Source of the DNA: Chromohalobacter moromii
GTDB taxonomy: Bacteria > Pseudomonadota > Gammaproteobacteria > Pseudomonadales > Halomonadaceae
DNA: 64,000 nucleotides
NCBI RefSeq assembly: GCF_023091865.1
Contig: NZ_JAHXDI010000004.1
Location: 62,001 to 126,000 of the forward strand
Direction: 5' to 3'
Shown: positions 19,506-28,937 of the stretch, one piece after another
How the letters are laid out: each line of letters begins with the position of its first letter
Position numbering within the stretch: position 1 is the first letter of the stretch
Notes under the pieces: generated by a model
What the model was told of the DNA's origin: nothing
Seen by the model: only the letters and a program-made list of their open reading frames with translations
The model's database searches: none
Position numbers and translations under genes: made by a program

Positions 19506-21236
19506 TCAGAGTCCCAATGCGGAAGACGTCGAGCGACGTGGGTCGGCGCCGCCGTAATAGTGCCCGTCCTCGATCAACACCGACTGTGCGGCTCCCATGG
19601 CGTCTTGTTGCGAGACCGTGTGCCCCATGGCTTCGAGCAGGCCGATGGTATCCGGGCTGATGCCTTCCTCGATGCGGATCTCGTCGGGCAGCCATTGATG
19701 GTGAATGCGTGGCACGCTCACGGCGCTTTGCACGTTCATGTCGTGATCGATGACGTTCATGACCACTTGCAGCGTCGTAGTGATGATCCGGGAGCCCCCG
19801 GGGCTGCCCGTGATCAGGAAGTTCTTGCCATCCTTCTTGACGATGGTCGGCGTCATCGATGACAGCATGCGCTTGTTGGGCTCGATCTTGTTGGCGTCAC
19901 CGCCGATCAGCCCGTAGGCATTGGGCGTGCCCGGTTTGGCGGAAAAGTCGTCCATTTCATTGTTGAGCAAGAAACCCGCGCCATCGACGACGATGCCCGA
20001 GCCGTAGCTGAAGTTGATCGTATAGGTATTGGAAACGGCCAGCCCGTTGTCGTCGGCGATCGAGAAGTGCGTAGTTTCGTTGGACTCATAAGGCAGCGGG
20101 TCACCCGCCGCGATGGCATCGCTGGGCGTGGCGCGCCCCATGTCGATCTGCTCACGCAGCTCGTCGGCGTAGGCCTTGGAGGTGATGCCCTCGAGCGGAA
20201 CATCGACGAAATCGGTATCGCCCAAATACTCGGCGCGGTCGGCATAAGCGCGCTTCATCGCCTCAGACATGACGTGGATGGTGCGAGCCGAGTTGAAGCC
20301 CATCTCGCCGATGTCGTAACCCTCGAGGATGTTGAGCATCTGTACGATATGCGCGCCACCGCTGGAGGGCGGACTCATGGCGTAGACGTCGTAGCCGCGA
20401 TAGGTCCCATGCACGGGGTCGCGAAGCGTAGGCTGATAGGCAGCCAAGTCCTCGGCGGTCATGAGCCCGTCGTGTTTTGCCATTTCCTGGGCGATGAGTT
20501 CGGCGGTCTTGCCCTCATAGAACTCGCGCGGGCCATGGGCAGCGATGCGCTTGAGCGTTGCCGCGAGATCCGGCTGACGGAAACGCTCACCAGCGCTATA
20601 TAGCGAGCCGTCCGGCTTGTAGAATACCTCGCGCGTCGAATCCCATTGTTTGAGCCGATCTTGAGACTGCTCGAGTCCTTCCGCGAAACGCGGCGGTATC
20701 TCGAAGCCTTCTTCGGCGAGTCGAATGGCAGGGGCCAGGGCCTCGGCAAGACTGAGCGTGCCGTACTTATCCAGCGCTAGCGCCAGACCGGCAACGGTTC
20801 CCGGAACGCCGGAGGCGTTGTGAGTGTAGCGGGAAAGCTCGGAGACGGCCTCGCCTTGATCGTTCTGGAACATCGTCTCATAGGCCGCCGCTGGCGCCTT
20901 TTCACGATAATCGATGGCGATGACGTCACCACTTTCTTCATCGGAGATCAGCATGAAACCGCCGCCGCCGATGTTGCCGGAGCGGGGTTGTGTGACGGCC
21001 AGTGCGAACCCTGCGGTGACCGCCGCGTCGACGGCGTTGCCGCCGTCTTGCATGACGTCGCGGGCAATCTTCGAGGCCAGGTAATGGCTGGTGGCCGCCA
21101 TGCCGTGTTGACCTTCCTGGGGATGGAAGCGCTCGCCTTCGAGAATCGCCTGTTGAGCGATGGCGGGAAGCGACAGGGTAGTAAGTAATGCGCACAGTGC
21201 CAGACGTCGTCCATGGCGCAAGGTAAGTCGAATCAT
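19506..21236 (-). CDS. ggt: gamma-glutamyltransferase
   Basis: A 576-residue periplasmic enzyme that cleaves or transfers the gamma-glutamyl group of glutathione and related peptides. The start MIRLTLRHGRRLALCALL is chosen because it gives a clean signal peptide ending near PAIAQQ; the frame is open for 37 more codons upstream. The NTn nucleophile is the first Thr of TTHFSIADDNG, where the proenzyme cleaves itself. Around it are GGGGFML (near the gamma-glutamyl site), LLNNEMDDFS and the GSPGG oxyanion motif. The next gene starts directly at its stop codon. Confidence 0.95.
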   Translation of the reverse strand: MIRLTLRHGRRLALCALLTTLSLPAIAQQAILEGERFHPQEGQHGMAATSHYLASKIARDVMQDGGNAVDAAVTAGFALAVTQPRSGNIGGGGFMLISDEESGDVIAIDYREKAPAAAYETMFQNDQGEAVSELSRYTHNASGVPGTVAGLALALDKYGTLSLAEALAPAIRLAEEGFEIPPRFAEGLEQSQDRLKQWDSTREVFYKPDGSLYSAGERFRQPDLAATLKRIAAHGPREFYEGKTAELIAQEMAKHDGLMTAEDLAAYQPTLRDPVHGTYRGYDVYAMSPPSSGGAHIVQMLNILEGYDIGEMGFNSARTIHVMSEAMKRAYADRAEYLGDTDFVDVPLEGITSKAYADELREQIDMGRATPSDAIAAGDPLPYESNETTHFSIADDNGLAVSNTYTINFSYGSGIVVDGAGFLLNNEMDDFSAKPGTPNAYGLIGGDANKIEPNKRMLSSMTPTIVKKDGKNFLITGSPGGSRIITTTLQVVMNVIDHDMNVQSAVSVPRIHHQWLPDEIRIEEGISPDTIGLLEAMGHTVSQQDAMGAAQSVLIEDGHYYGGADPRRSTSSALGL

Positions 21237-21383
21237 GCCAGGCCTCTCGAGAGTGGGGCGGCGATACGGCGCCGCATTTTTATGAGGGATTGCTTTTACT
21301 ATCGAAGGCGTCGCCTGAATATGCAAGGATTGCGCGGCCCCTCTCAAGGTGGCGAGCAGGATGCCATGCTGTATGGCATCGGG

Positions 21384-22340
21384 TCATAGTGAGCGCACCA
21401 GTGACGCCATGCGCTCGCGTTGGTCAGCATCCGGGAGCGGGCCATGGGCAGCACCGATATTGTCGGTTGCGTGCTCCGGGTCGCTCGTCGCCGGTATGGC
21501 GCAGGTCACCGCCGGATGACTGACGATGAACTTGAGGAACAGTTGCGCCCAGCTCTCGATGCCGAGTTCCTTGGTCCATTCGGGCAGTGACTCGCCTTTG
21601 ACCCGGCCGAACAGTGATCCTCTCTCGAACGGCTCGTTGATCAGGGTCGCGACACCGTTATGGGCCGCGGCCGGTAGTAGACGCTTCTCTGCATGACGGG
21701 TCGCGATGTTGTAGTTGAACTGGACGAAGTCGATCGGCTCGCGTTCGACGATCCGGGTCAGACGTTCGTGACTCGACACCGTATAATGGGTGACGCCGAT
21801 GTAGCGGACCCTGCCTTCGTCCCGCCAGGCCTTGAGGGTGTCGAGCTGGGTCTGTAGATCGACCAGGTTATGAACTTGGACCAGGTCGAGGTGGCCGCCC
21901 CCCATGCGCTTACGCGAGGCCTCCAACTCCTCGATCCCGGCCTCCCTGCCACGTGTCCATACCTTGGTGGCCATGAACAGGTCGTCGGCGATATCGAGCC
22001 GCTCCGCGAGCTGGCCGACAACGGTTTCAGCCTGTCCGTACATCGGTGAACTGTCGACGAGCCGACCGCCACCGCCATAGAAATTCTGCAGGACTTGTTC
22101 CAGCGGCCGCATCGCAGCGGCGTTATCGGGATCGACATTGAAGGTGCGTGCGGTGCCAAGCCCAATGACCGGAATGCGCTGTCCGGAAGCCGGGATTTCA
22201 CGGACGTTCAGCGTGTCCGATGCGGCGCATAGTGCCGTCGGGCCAAGTGCGGCCAATAGGCCCGCGCCTGCGGACAGCTGGAGGAACGCGCGGCGCGATA
22301 GGGGACCGCGCCTGCCGGGAAAATTATTGTCGTCGATCAT
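21384..22340 (-). CDS. aldo/keto reductase with Tat signal
   Basis: A 318-residue aldo/keto reductase. The N-terminus has a twin-arginine signal (SRRAFLQLSAGAGLLAALG), so it is predicted to be exported folded, which is unusual for an NAD(P)H-using family. The catalytic tetrad can be matched: Asp in VDSSPMYG, Tyr in PMYGQ, Lys in MATKVW and His in LVQVHNL. The ATG overlaps the stop of the upstream transporter gene (ATGA) and has an AAGGAGA ribosome binding site. The frame is open further upstream, but the Tat signal and the ribosome binding site decide the start. Confidence 0.85.
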   Translation of the reverse strand: MIDDNNFPGRRGPLSRRAFLQLSAGAGLLAALGPTALCAASDTLNVREIPASGQRIPVIGLGTARTFNVDPDNAAAMRPLEQVLQNFYGGGGRLVDSSPMYGQAETVVGQLAERLDIADDLFMATKVWTRGREAGIEELEASRKRMGGGHLDLVQVHNLVDLQTQLDTLKAWRDEGRVRYIGVTHYTVSSHERLTRIVEREPIDFVQFNYNIATRHAEKRLLPAAAHNGVATLINEPFERGSLFGRVKGESLPEWTKELGIESWAQLFLKFIVSHPAVTCAIPATSDPEHATDNIGAAHGPLPDADQRERMASLVRSL

Positions 22341-23659
22341 CGGATTCTCCTTGCCGCCGTCGAGACGGGGGATGCAGTGTCGGTGGCCCTTGCCTGACGC
22401 GATATGCCGAGGCGATAGCCGATAACCGCCCAAATCAGCGCCACGGGAATGGCGACGACCGAGATGCCGCTGATACCCAATCCGAGGCCCGTCAATCCGG
22501 TATAGACCCAACTCGCGATGGCGTCACTTCCGCGATAGACCACGGTATCGATGAAGTTCTTCGACTTGTACTTCTCGAATCGTGGCACGACCGTGAACAG
22601 CATCTCCCGGCCCGGTTTCGCCAGCGCATAGTTACCGGCGCGCCGGAGCACCTGGACGGCAGCGATGCTGAGTAGCACGGGAGCCGCGACCAGCACCACA
22701 AAGCCCGCGGCGACGAGCAGCGGCACGAATGACAACGCACGGCCGAGGCCAAAGTACTGAACGACCCGGGCGGTGAGAAATAGTTGGATACCGACGGTGA
22801 GCGTGTTGGTAAGCAGGTCGATGGTCGCGAATACCGAGGTGCGGTCGCCGCTGTCGTCGATGGCATTGCTGATGATATCGGCCTGGATGAAGTACAGGAA
22901 CGTGGCCAGCGTCGTGTATAGCCAGATGAACAGGCAGATTCCGAGCAGATAACGCGACTGTAGAACTGCTTTCACCCCCTCGAATAGCGTACCGCCGAGC
23001 GGCTGATTCGTAGTGCCATGCTCGCTACTGCGGCTGGACCAGCGTTCGAGTACCCACATGCACGGCAGGGTGCAGGCGAGGATAACAGCGGCGATGGGCA
23101 ATAGGCTTGCCGGCTCGAGTTGCTGAGCCAGCACGCCGGTGATCGCAGGACCGGCGATCGCACCGGCGCTCCCGCCGGCGGCGATGGCACCGAACAGGCG
23201 CGTCGCCTGGCGATTCGTAAACACATCGGTCAGGAAACTCCAGAAGACCGATACGACGAACAGGTTGAACACCGACAGCCAGACGAAAAAACTACGCGCC
23301 GCCCAGACCATCTGCATGTCGACACGCAACCACAGCCAAAACAGGGCGATGCAGGCGATAAAAAAGCCATAGACGGCGGGGATCAGGCGCGTACGACGAA
23401 AGCGTGTGGCCAGGGTGGCGAACACCGGTACGGCGAGAAGCATGGCAAAAAACGTGGCGGTAAATAGCCACTGCATGTTCTCCACGCCGCCGCGCACGCC
23501 CATCTCGTCGCGCACTGGTCGCAGGATGTAGTAGCTGCATAACAGGCAGAAGAAATAAGCCGCAGCGCTTAGCAGGCCGGGCAACTCGCTGCGACTGACA
23601 TTGACGGCACGCGAGAGAAGCGGTACTTGGTCATCTCCACTCGGCGGATTCGACACCAT
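22337..23659 (-). CDS. ATP/ADP-translocase-like (NTP transporter family) membrane protein
   Basis: A 440-residue protein with about 11-12 membrane segments. The N-terminal SYYILRPVRDEMGVRGG and the central AGGSAGAIAGPAITG match the bacterial TlcC/Npt-like MFS branch whose founding members in Rickettsia and Chlamydia exchange nucleotides. Free-living relatives have no proven substrate. The start at 23659 has a GGAGG site four bases upstream; an ATG nine codons earlier is less likely. It is translationally coupled to the Tat-exported aldo/keto reductase downstream. Confidence 0.75.
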   Translation of the reverse strand: MVSNPPSGDDQVPLLSRAVNVSRSELPGLLSAAAYFFCLLCSYYILRPVRDEMGVRGGVENMQWLFTATFFAMLLAVPVFATLATRFRRTRLIPAVYGFFIACIALFWLWLRVDMQMVWAARSFFVWLSVFNLFVVSVFWSFLTDVFTNRQATRLFGAIAAGGSAGAIAGPAITGVLAQQLEPASLLPIAAVILACTLPCMWVLERWSSRSSEHGTTNQPLGGTLFEGVKAVLQSRYLLGICLFIWLYTTLATFLYFIQADIISNAIDDSGDRTSVFATIDLLTNTLTVGIQLFLTARVVQYFGLGRALSFVPLLVAAGFVVLVAAPVLLSIAAVQVLRRAGNYALAKPGREMLFTVVPRFEKYKSKNFIDTVVYRGSDAIASWVYTGLTGLGLGISGISVVAIPVALIWAVIGYRLGISRQARATDTASPVSTAARRIR

Positions 23660-23924
23660 GGAACCTCCGGGACCGATACGGTCCAAGACGCATCCCGCGC
23701 GATGGCGGGCCGTTTGGAGAATGAACCAATATGTCTACGCTACCCTCAGGCGGTGGTCACCGCAACCATGCGGAACAGGCGTATACCGTCGTTTGAACGG
23801 ATACCGATTACCGCACCTGAATATGCACGGCAACTGTGATCGAGCTCGTCCATGAGCCTGTTTTTCCGCCCGGCATTCGCTAGAATGAAGCCTTCATTTC
23901 CAGCCGAAAGCACCTTTATTGCTT

Positions 23925-24611
23925 ATGCCCGACTTCAAGATTGCGCCTTCGATCCTGTCCGCCGATTTCGCTCGTCTGGGTCAGGAGACGGAGGACGTAT
24001 TGGCATCCGGCGCGGATATCGTGCACTTCGATGTCATGGACAATCATTACGTCCCCAATCTCACCATTGGGCCGATGGTGTGCAAGGCTCTGCGTGATCA
24101 TGGCATTACCGCGCCCATCGATGCGCATTTGATGGTCAAACCGGTGGATCGCCTGATCGGAGACTTCATCGAGGCGGGCGCGAGCTACATCACCTTTCAT
24201 CCCGAGGCCAGCGAACACATCGACCGATCCCTGCAGTTGATCCGCGATGGTGGCTGCAAGGCCGGCCTGGTCTTCAATCCCGCCACGCCGCTTTCCTACC
24301 TCGACTACGTCATGGACAAGCTCGACATGGTGCTGCTGATGAGCGTCAACCCTGGCTTCGGGGGGCAATCCTTCATCCCTGGCACGCTCGATAAGCTGCG
24401 CGAGGTGCGCCAACGCATCGATGCCAGCGGTCGCGATATCCGTCTGGAGGTCGACGGTGGCGTCAAGGTCGAGAATATCGCCGAGATCGCACGTGCCGGC
24501 GCGGATACGTTCGTCGCCGGGTCGGCAATATTCAAGGCACGCGACGAGGCGGATCCGCACCGTTATGAAAGTGTCATGCGGGGTTTCCGCGACGCCTTGG
24601 CGCAGCGTTGA
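23925..24611 (+). CDS. rpe: ribulose-phosphate 3-epimerase
   Basis: A 228-residue TIM-barrel enzyme interconverting D-ribulose 5-phosphate and D-xylulose 5-phosphate in the pentose phosphate pathway. Signatures are [14 protein letters not shown] at the N-terminus, [14 protein letters not shown] with the metal-binding Asp, [19 protein letters not shown] and LEVDGGV. The ATG at 23925 (MPDFKIAPS) is preferred to a TTG two codons upstream. Confidence 0.97.
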   Translation: MPDFKIAPSILSADFARLGQETEDVLASGADIVHFDVMDNHYVPNLTIGPMVCKALRDHGITAPIDAHLMVKPVDRLIGDFIEAGASYITFHPEASEHIDRSLQLIRDGGCKAGLVFNPATPLSYLDYVMDKLDMVLLMSVNPGFGGQSFIPGTLDKLREVRQRIDASGRDIRLEVDGGVKVENIAEIARAGADTFVAGSAIFKARDEADPHRYESVMRGFRDALAQR

Positions 24612-24623
24612 GTCGGGTGCTGC

Positions 24624-24923
24624 ATGGCCGATGATGAGTCCGCTGCACGCGCTCAGGCCTGGTATCTGTACCTGGTCGAAACGGCGGCGGGGGCGCTATA
24701 TACCGGCGTGACCACCGATGTGGCGCGTCGTTTCCGCGAGCATCGCGATGGCAAGCGCGGCGCGCGTGCCTTGCGCGGCAAGGGACCATTGACCTTGCGT
24801 CATTCGGAATACGTGGGCAGCCACGGCGAGGCGCTGCGTCGGGAGGCGGCGCTCAAGAAGCTCAGCCCCGCCGCCAAGCGTGCCTGGTTGGCGGCACGCG
24901 GGAGCGAGGCGCCGTCTTCCTAG
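24624..24923 (+). CDS. GIY-YIG nuclease family protein (YhbQ-like)
   Basis: A 99-residue single-domain protein with the GIY-YIG core. WYLYLVETAAGALYTGVTTD supplies the two-strand motif (here YLY and YTG), followed by RRFREHRDGKRGARALRG with the conserved Arg and His, and a late Glu in LRREAALKKLS. Such stand-alone UPF0213 proteins are thought to act on DNA in repair, but the role is not settled. It follows rpe by 12 bases and is convergent with the dihydroxyacetone kinase gene. Confidence 0.9.
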   Translation: MADDESAARAQAWYLYLVETAAGALYTGVTTDVARRFREHRDGKRGARALRGKGPLTLRHSEYVGSHGEALRREAALKKLSPAAKRAWLAARGSEAPSS

Positions 24924-24930
24924 GCCGCTG

Positions 24931-26580
24931 TCATAGGCAGCGCGCTAGTGTCTCGAAGACGCGTGCGACCGCTTCTGCGCCGGGATCGACGACACCTTCC
25001 AGCGCACTGTCGGGGACATAGGCGGCACGTCCCGCCCGGGCGCGGGAGAGCGTCGCCGTATGCGCGGCACCCTGACGTGCTGCTTGGGCCGCTTCGGTGA
25101 GCGTGGCATTCTTTTGGAGCGCTTGAAGCGCGGGGATCAAGGCATCAAGCAGGGTGCGGTCGCCGAGCCGGGCGCCGCCATAGGTCTGCATGCGTTCGAC
25201 TCCTTGCCAGAGGCTGTCTACCAGGTTGCGATGCTCGAGGGCGGTCGCCGTGGCGGTCATCAGGATCGATAGCAGTACCCCGCTCGAACCGCCCATGCCG
25301 GTGGCCAGGCATTGTCCAAGGCCGGCGAATAACCGTTCGGGGTGAGCGGTATCCAACCGGCCTGCCGTTAACGCTTGCTCGATGGCATCGGCGCCCTCCA
25401 CCAAGCTACTGCCGGCATCGCCGTCGCCGCTCTGGGCATCGAGCCCGTCGAGATCGTCACGTGCACCGCGTAACACACTGAGCACCTGAGTGAGCGCCGC
25501 CGCAATGTGCGTCGCCTGGGGTGCGTTGTCTTGCAGTGCGCCGTTGCGGGCGACGAGGTTGGGTGTGAAGGTGTCCGGCTGGCGCACGTCCTGGACGCCT
25601 GGCCAGGCGGGGGCATCGGTAGGCGCCCGCAAGGCGGTCAGCATGGCGTCGTCGGTGGCCATTAGCGTCACCGAGAAACCGTGCATGTCCAACGAGGTCA
25701 TCAAGGGCGCGGGGCCGATGAACTGAGTCAGTCGTGCTGGGTCGAGTCCATCGATCAAGCTGGCGGCCAGCACGCCCATTTCTTGTGTCGAACAACTCCC
25801 CAGGTTGTTGAGCAGGGCGATCCAGTTGTCGGTGTGGCCACGCGCCTCGAGGGTGGTCGCGAGGGGCGTGACGACGTGGCTCATGGCGTCGCGTGCGCTA
25901 TCCGGCACGATATGCCGGGCGCCCGGCTCGTTGTGAATGCCAAGTCCCAGTTCCGGGCTTCGGTCGGGACGTGCTTGGCCTGGCAAGGTGGCTGGCGTGA
26001 GCGCCATGCCCATCGAGGCCATGCGCTCGCATGCGTGTTGAGCAAGGGCTTGAATATCGTCCAGCGAGTCTTGCTGCTGCGCGTGATAGCCGGCGATCTT
26101 GTGAATCAGCAGCGTACCGGCGAGGCCGCGCGGCTGTGGTGTATCGGGCAGGGAGATATCGTCGGCAACGATGACCATGGCGACCTTGAGCCCTTCGCGA
26201 CGCGCATGTTCGGCCGCCAGTCCGAAATTGAGCCGGTCCCCGGTATAGTTCTTGACGACCAGTAGGCAGCCGGCCGGCCCACAGACTTCGCGAATGGCGG
26301 CGAGTACGGCGTCCATGCTGGGCGAGGCGAATAGGCTGCCGGAAATCACCCCAGTCAGCATGCCCTGGCCGATGAAGCCCGCATGCGCGGGCTCGTGTCC
26401 TGCGCCGCCACCGGATAGCACCGCGACTTGTCGCTGGCCGAGCGTATCGCGCTCCCAGTCGCGACGAATCAGAATCCGTACGCCGCTTTGGGGATCGGCA
26501 ATACGCAAGGGGGCAAGATGGCTGGCCGCGTAGAGAACGTCTGTGACGACGCGTGAAGTGTCATTGAAAAAATGTTGCAT
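24931..26580 (-). CDS. dhaKL: dihydroxyacetone kinase, fused DhaK-DhaL (ATP-dependent)
   Basis: A 549-residue two-domain kinase that phosphorylates dihydroxyacetone to DHAP with ATP. The DhaK domain (about residues 1-330) has LSGGGAGHEPAHAGF and the His of LGLGIHNEPGA, which binds the substrate covalently as a hemiaminal. The DhaL domain (about 350-549) has SGDGDAGSSLVEG, whose Asp residues hold Mg-ATP, and GMGGSSGVLLS. The fusion shows direct use of ATP and not the PTS. Its ribosome binding site (GGAG, seven bases before ATG) lies inside a strong hairpin. Confidence 0.93.
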   Translation of the reverse strand: MQHFFNDTSRVVTDVLYAASHLAPLRIADPQSGVRILIRRDWERDTLGQRQVAVLSGGGAGHEPAHAGFIGQGMLTGVISGSLFASPSMDAVLAAIREVCGPAGCLLVVKNYTGDRLNFGLAAEHARREGLKVAMVIVADDISLPDTPQPRGLAGTLLIHKIAGYHAQQQDSLDDIQALAQHACERMASMGMALTPATLPGQARPDRSPELGLGIHNEPGARHIVPDSARDAMSHVVTPLATTLEARGHTDNWIALLNNLGSCSTQEMGVLAASLIDGLDPARLTQFIGPAPLMTSLDMHGFSVTLMATDDAMLTALRAPTDAPAWPGVQDVRQPDTFTPNLVARNGALQDNAPQATHIAAALTQVLSVLRGARDDLDGLDAQSGDGDAGSSLVEGADAIEQALTAGRLDTAHPERLFAGLGQCLATGMGGSSGVLLSILMTATATALEHRNLVDSLWQGVERMQTYGGARLGDRTLLDALIPALQALQKNATLTEAAQAARQGAAHTATLSRARAGRAAYVPDSALEGVVDPGAEAVARVFETLARCL

Positions 26581-26584
26581 GAAC

Positions 26585-26628
26585 GGGCTCCATGATCGAG
26601 CGTTGCGATGTCTCGATCATGGTGGCCC
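26585..26628 (-). promoter_or_regulatory. hairpin sequestering the dhaKL ribosome binding site
   Basis: On the minus strand, between the NADH dehydrogenase stop and the kinase start, GGGC-CA-CCATGATCGAG pairs with CTCGATCATGG-A-GCCC across an 11-base loop. The GGAG that should serve the kinase start lies in the 3' arm. There is no T-tract. The structure could block translation, stabilise the end of the upstream mRNA, or both. Confidence 0.6.
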
Positions 26629-26635
26629 GGCTAGA

Positions 26636-27934
26636 TCAGTGCAACTTCATGCGTGGACGCAAGTAACGGTTCAAGCCATCGACGACGACGGTCATGCCGG
26701 TTTTGACCACGCCATGAATGGCCATCTGATGCATGCGATAGAGCGAGGCGTAGAACAGCTTCGCCAGGCGACCCTCGATGAACAGGCTACGCGCCGAGGC
26801 GCCTCGCATCAGACTACCCACGGCTTCGAAGTGGGCCAGCGAGATCAACGAACCACGGTCGCGAAACACGAAGGGCTTGAGGGGGTTGTCGTCCATGGCG
26901 GCGCGCAGGTTGTGATACAGCAAGGTGGCCTGCTGGTGGGCTGCTTGTGCGCGCGGTGGGACGCGCGTGTCGTCGGGTTGCGGGCAAGAGGCGCAATCGC
27001 CGAAGGCGAAGATGCGCTCGTCGTCGAGGCTCTGCAGCGTCTGGTTTACCTTGAGCTGATGGTTGCGCTCGGTAGCAAGGCCCAGTTCGGATAGAAATGC
27101 CGGTGCGCGAATCCCCGCTGCCCAGACGTTCAGGTCGGTGGCGATGCGTGTCTCGTCGGCGGTGATGAAGCCGTGTTCATCGGCGCAGGTCACGCGGGTG
27201 TCAACGTGGATCTGCACGCCAAGCTTTTCCAGTTCCTTATGCACGGCCTGGCTGATGCGTTCGGGGAGCGCTGGCAGAATGCGTGGCGCCGCCTCGATCA
27301 GATGAATCTCCAGCTTGCCGCTATCCATGGCGGTGAAGCCGTAGCTGTGCAGCATCTTCGAGGCACCGATCAACTCCGCGGCGAGTTCGACCCCGGTGGC
27401 GCCGGCCCCTACGAGCCCCACGCTCAATTTGGGATGGGTTCGGCGTTCGGGATCGCTGTAACGTAGGAAGGTGTTGAGCATGTTCTGACGGAAGTTTTCG
27501 GCCTGCCCGGGGCTGTCTATGAAGTGGCAATGCTTGGCGACGCCGGGGGTGCCGAAGTCGTTGGAGACGCTGCCTAGCGCCATGACCAGATAATCGTAGT
27601 CGATCGTGCGGGCGGGGAGGATCACGACGCCGTCATCGTCGATGATCGGCGCCAGGGTGATGGTGCGGTTGTCGCGATCGAGATTGCTCAGCGTGCCGCG
27701 CTGGAAGCGGTAACCATGCGCCTTGGAGTGACCTTGATAGGAGACTTCGTCGAGGCTGGAGTCGAGCACGCCCGTGGCTACTTCGTGTAGCAAGGGTTTC
27801 CAGATATGGGTCGAGTTGCGGTCGACGAGCACGATCTCGGCACGTTGGTGCTTGCCGAGCTTGCGTCCCAGGCGGGTAACCAGTTCGAGGCCGCCGGCGC
27901 CGCCACCAACCACCACGATGCGGGGTGTGGACAT
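26636..27934 (-). CDS. ndh: type II NADH dehydrogenase (NAD(P)/FAD oxidoreductase)
   Basis: A 432-residue FAD enzyme that passes electrons from NADH to quinone without pumping protons. The FAD-binding motif is VVVGGGAGGLELVTRLG at residues 6-22, and a second Rossmann motif, VGLVGAGATGVELAAEL near residue 176, binds NADH. FAFGDCASC near residue 310 is the second FAD contact. The C-terminal LARLFYASLYRMHQ-type region (here KLFYASLYRMHQMAIHG) is typical of Ndh and attaches to the membrane. It precedes the dihydroxyacetone kinase gene by 55 bases on the same strand. Confidence 0.92.
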   Translation of the reverse strand: MSTPRIVVVGGGAGGLELVTRLGRKLGKHQRAEIVLVDRNSTHIWKPLLHEVATGVLDSSLDEVSYQGHSKAHGYRFQRGTLSNLDRDNRTITLAPIIDDDGVVILPARTIDYDYLVMALGSVSNDFGTPGVAKHCHFIDSPGQAENFRQNMLNTFLRYSDPERRTHPKLSVGLVGAGATGVELAAELIGASKMLHSYGFTAMDSGKLEIHLIEAAPRILPALPERISQAVHKELEKLGVQIHVDTRVTCADEHGFITADETRIATDLNVWAAGIRAPAFLSELGLATERNHQLKVNQTLQSLDDERIFAFGDCASCPQPDDTRVPPRAQAAHQQATLLYHNLRAAMDDNPLKPFVFRDRGSLISLAHFEAVGSLMRGASARSLFIEGRLAKLFYASLYRMHQMAIHGVVKTGMTVVVDGLNRYLRPRMKLH

Positions 27935-28198
27935 ACTGACTCCTGGAGAAAATCATTGAAAGGGTTCGAAAAAAAGTCGCCAGGGTCGGGCATCGCAGCG
28001 TAATGGCAAGGGCACGGGCGCACGCGCTGGTTGGGCCGTGCGTCGTGACGAGGGAGCGCTGGCGCCTGGTGTCGGCGACGTCTGTGTATAGAATAACGCT
28101 GTTCACGTACTAAGAACACCGGCAGGCACGCGCGCCGTCGCGTTTTTGCGTAATATTACATGCATTATGGTGGCGCTTTTTAATTCAAGGAGACGATC

Positions 28199-28870
28199 AT
28201 GTCGTTCAGCGCGACACACCCCGCCCTTGAGGGTATTCGGCTCGTGGTCTTCGATCTCGACGGCACTCTGATCGATTCCGTGCCGGACCTGGCTGCCGCG
28301 GTCGATGGGGCGCTTCGTGACATGGCGCTGCCCGAGGTGGGCGAGGCGGCAGTGCGGGACTGGGTCGGCAACGGGTCTCGCAAGCTCGTCGAGCGGGCGC
28401 TACATGCCGTCGGCGCGCAAGATGTGGAGCTCGATGCCGCACATGAAGCTTTCTTACGCCACTATCGGCAAGCGCCATGCCAATTGACGTACGTCTATCC
28501 CGGCGTTCGCGATGCCCTCGAGGCGCTTGCCGCGCGCGATATGATGCTGGGGTTGGTTACCAACAAGCCGACCGCGTTCATCGCCCCTATTCTAAAATGC
28601 CTGGGCCTAGAACATTACTTTGCGTTGTCCCTGGGGGGAGATGCATTGTCGACCAGGAAACCCGACCCGGCCCCGCTATTGCACCTGGCGGACCGGCTTG
28701 AGGTCGCGCCGAGTGCATGCCTGATGGTGGGGGATTCACGGCACGATGTGGAAGCCGGTAAGCGGGCGGGTTTTCGCACATTGGCGGTGCCATACGGGTA
28801 CAATCACGGCGAGCCGGTGGCCGCGAGCGAGCCGGATGTCATGGTTGAATCGCTGGGGGAACTCGTTTAG
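28199..28870 (+). CDS. gph: phosphoglycolate phosphatase
   Basis: A 223-residue HAD-superfamily phosphatase that removes 2-phosphoglycolate. HAD motif I is VFDLDGTLIDSVPDL (Asp nucleophile near residue 19), motif II is LVTNKP, motif III includes the Lys of TRKPDP, and motif IV is MVGDSRHDVEAG. AAGGAG lies seven bases before the ATG. In many gammaproteobacteria the order is rpe-gph-trpE; here ndh, dhaKL and the GIY-YIG gene separate rpe from gph, but gph still directly precedes trpE. Confidence 0.94.
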   Translation: MSFSATHPALEGIRLVVFDLDGTLIDSVPDLAAAVDGALRDMALPEVGEAAVRDWVGNGSRKLVERALHAVGAQDVELDAAHEAFLRHYRQAPCQLTYVYPGVRDALEALAARDMMLGLVTNKPTAFIAPILKCLGLEHYFALSLGGDALSTRKPDPAPLLHLADRLEVAPSACLMVGDSRHDVEAGKRAGFRTLAVPYGYNHGEPVAASEPDVMVESLGELV

Positions 28871-28937
28871 TGTTTTTCGATGCTGGTGTCTATACGCTAA
28901 GCCTTTGATAATCATCTGCTATAACGGATAGCGTTTC

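Noticed and set aside
24931-26580. PTS-dependent dihydroxyacetone kinase
   Set aside because: DhaK and DhaL are fused and no DhaM or PTS domain is nearby, so the ATP-dependent type fits better.
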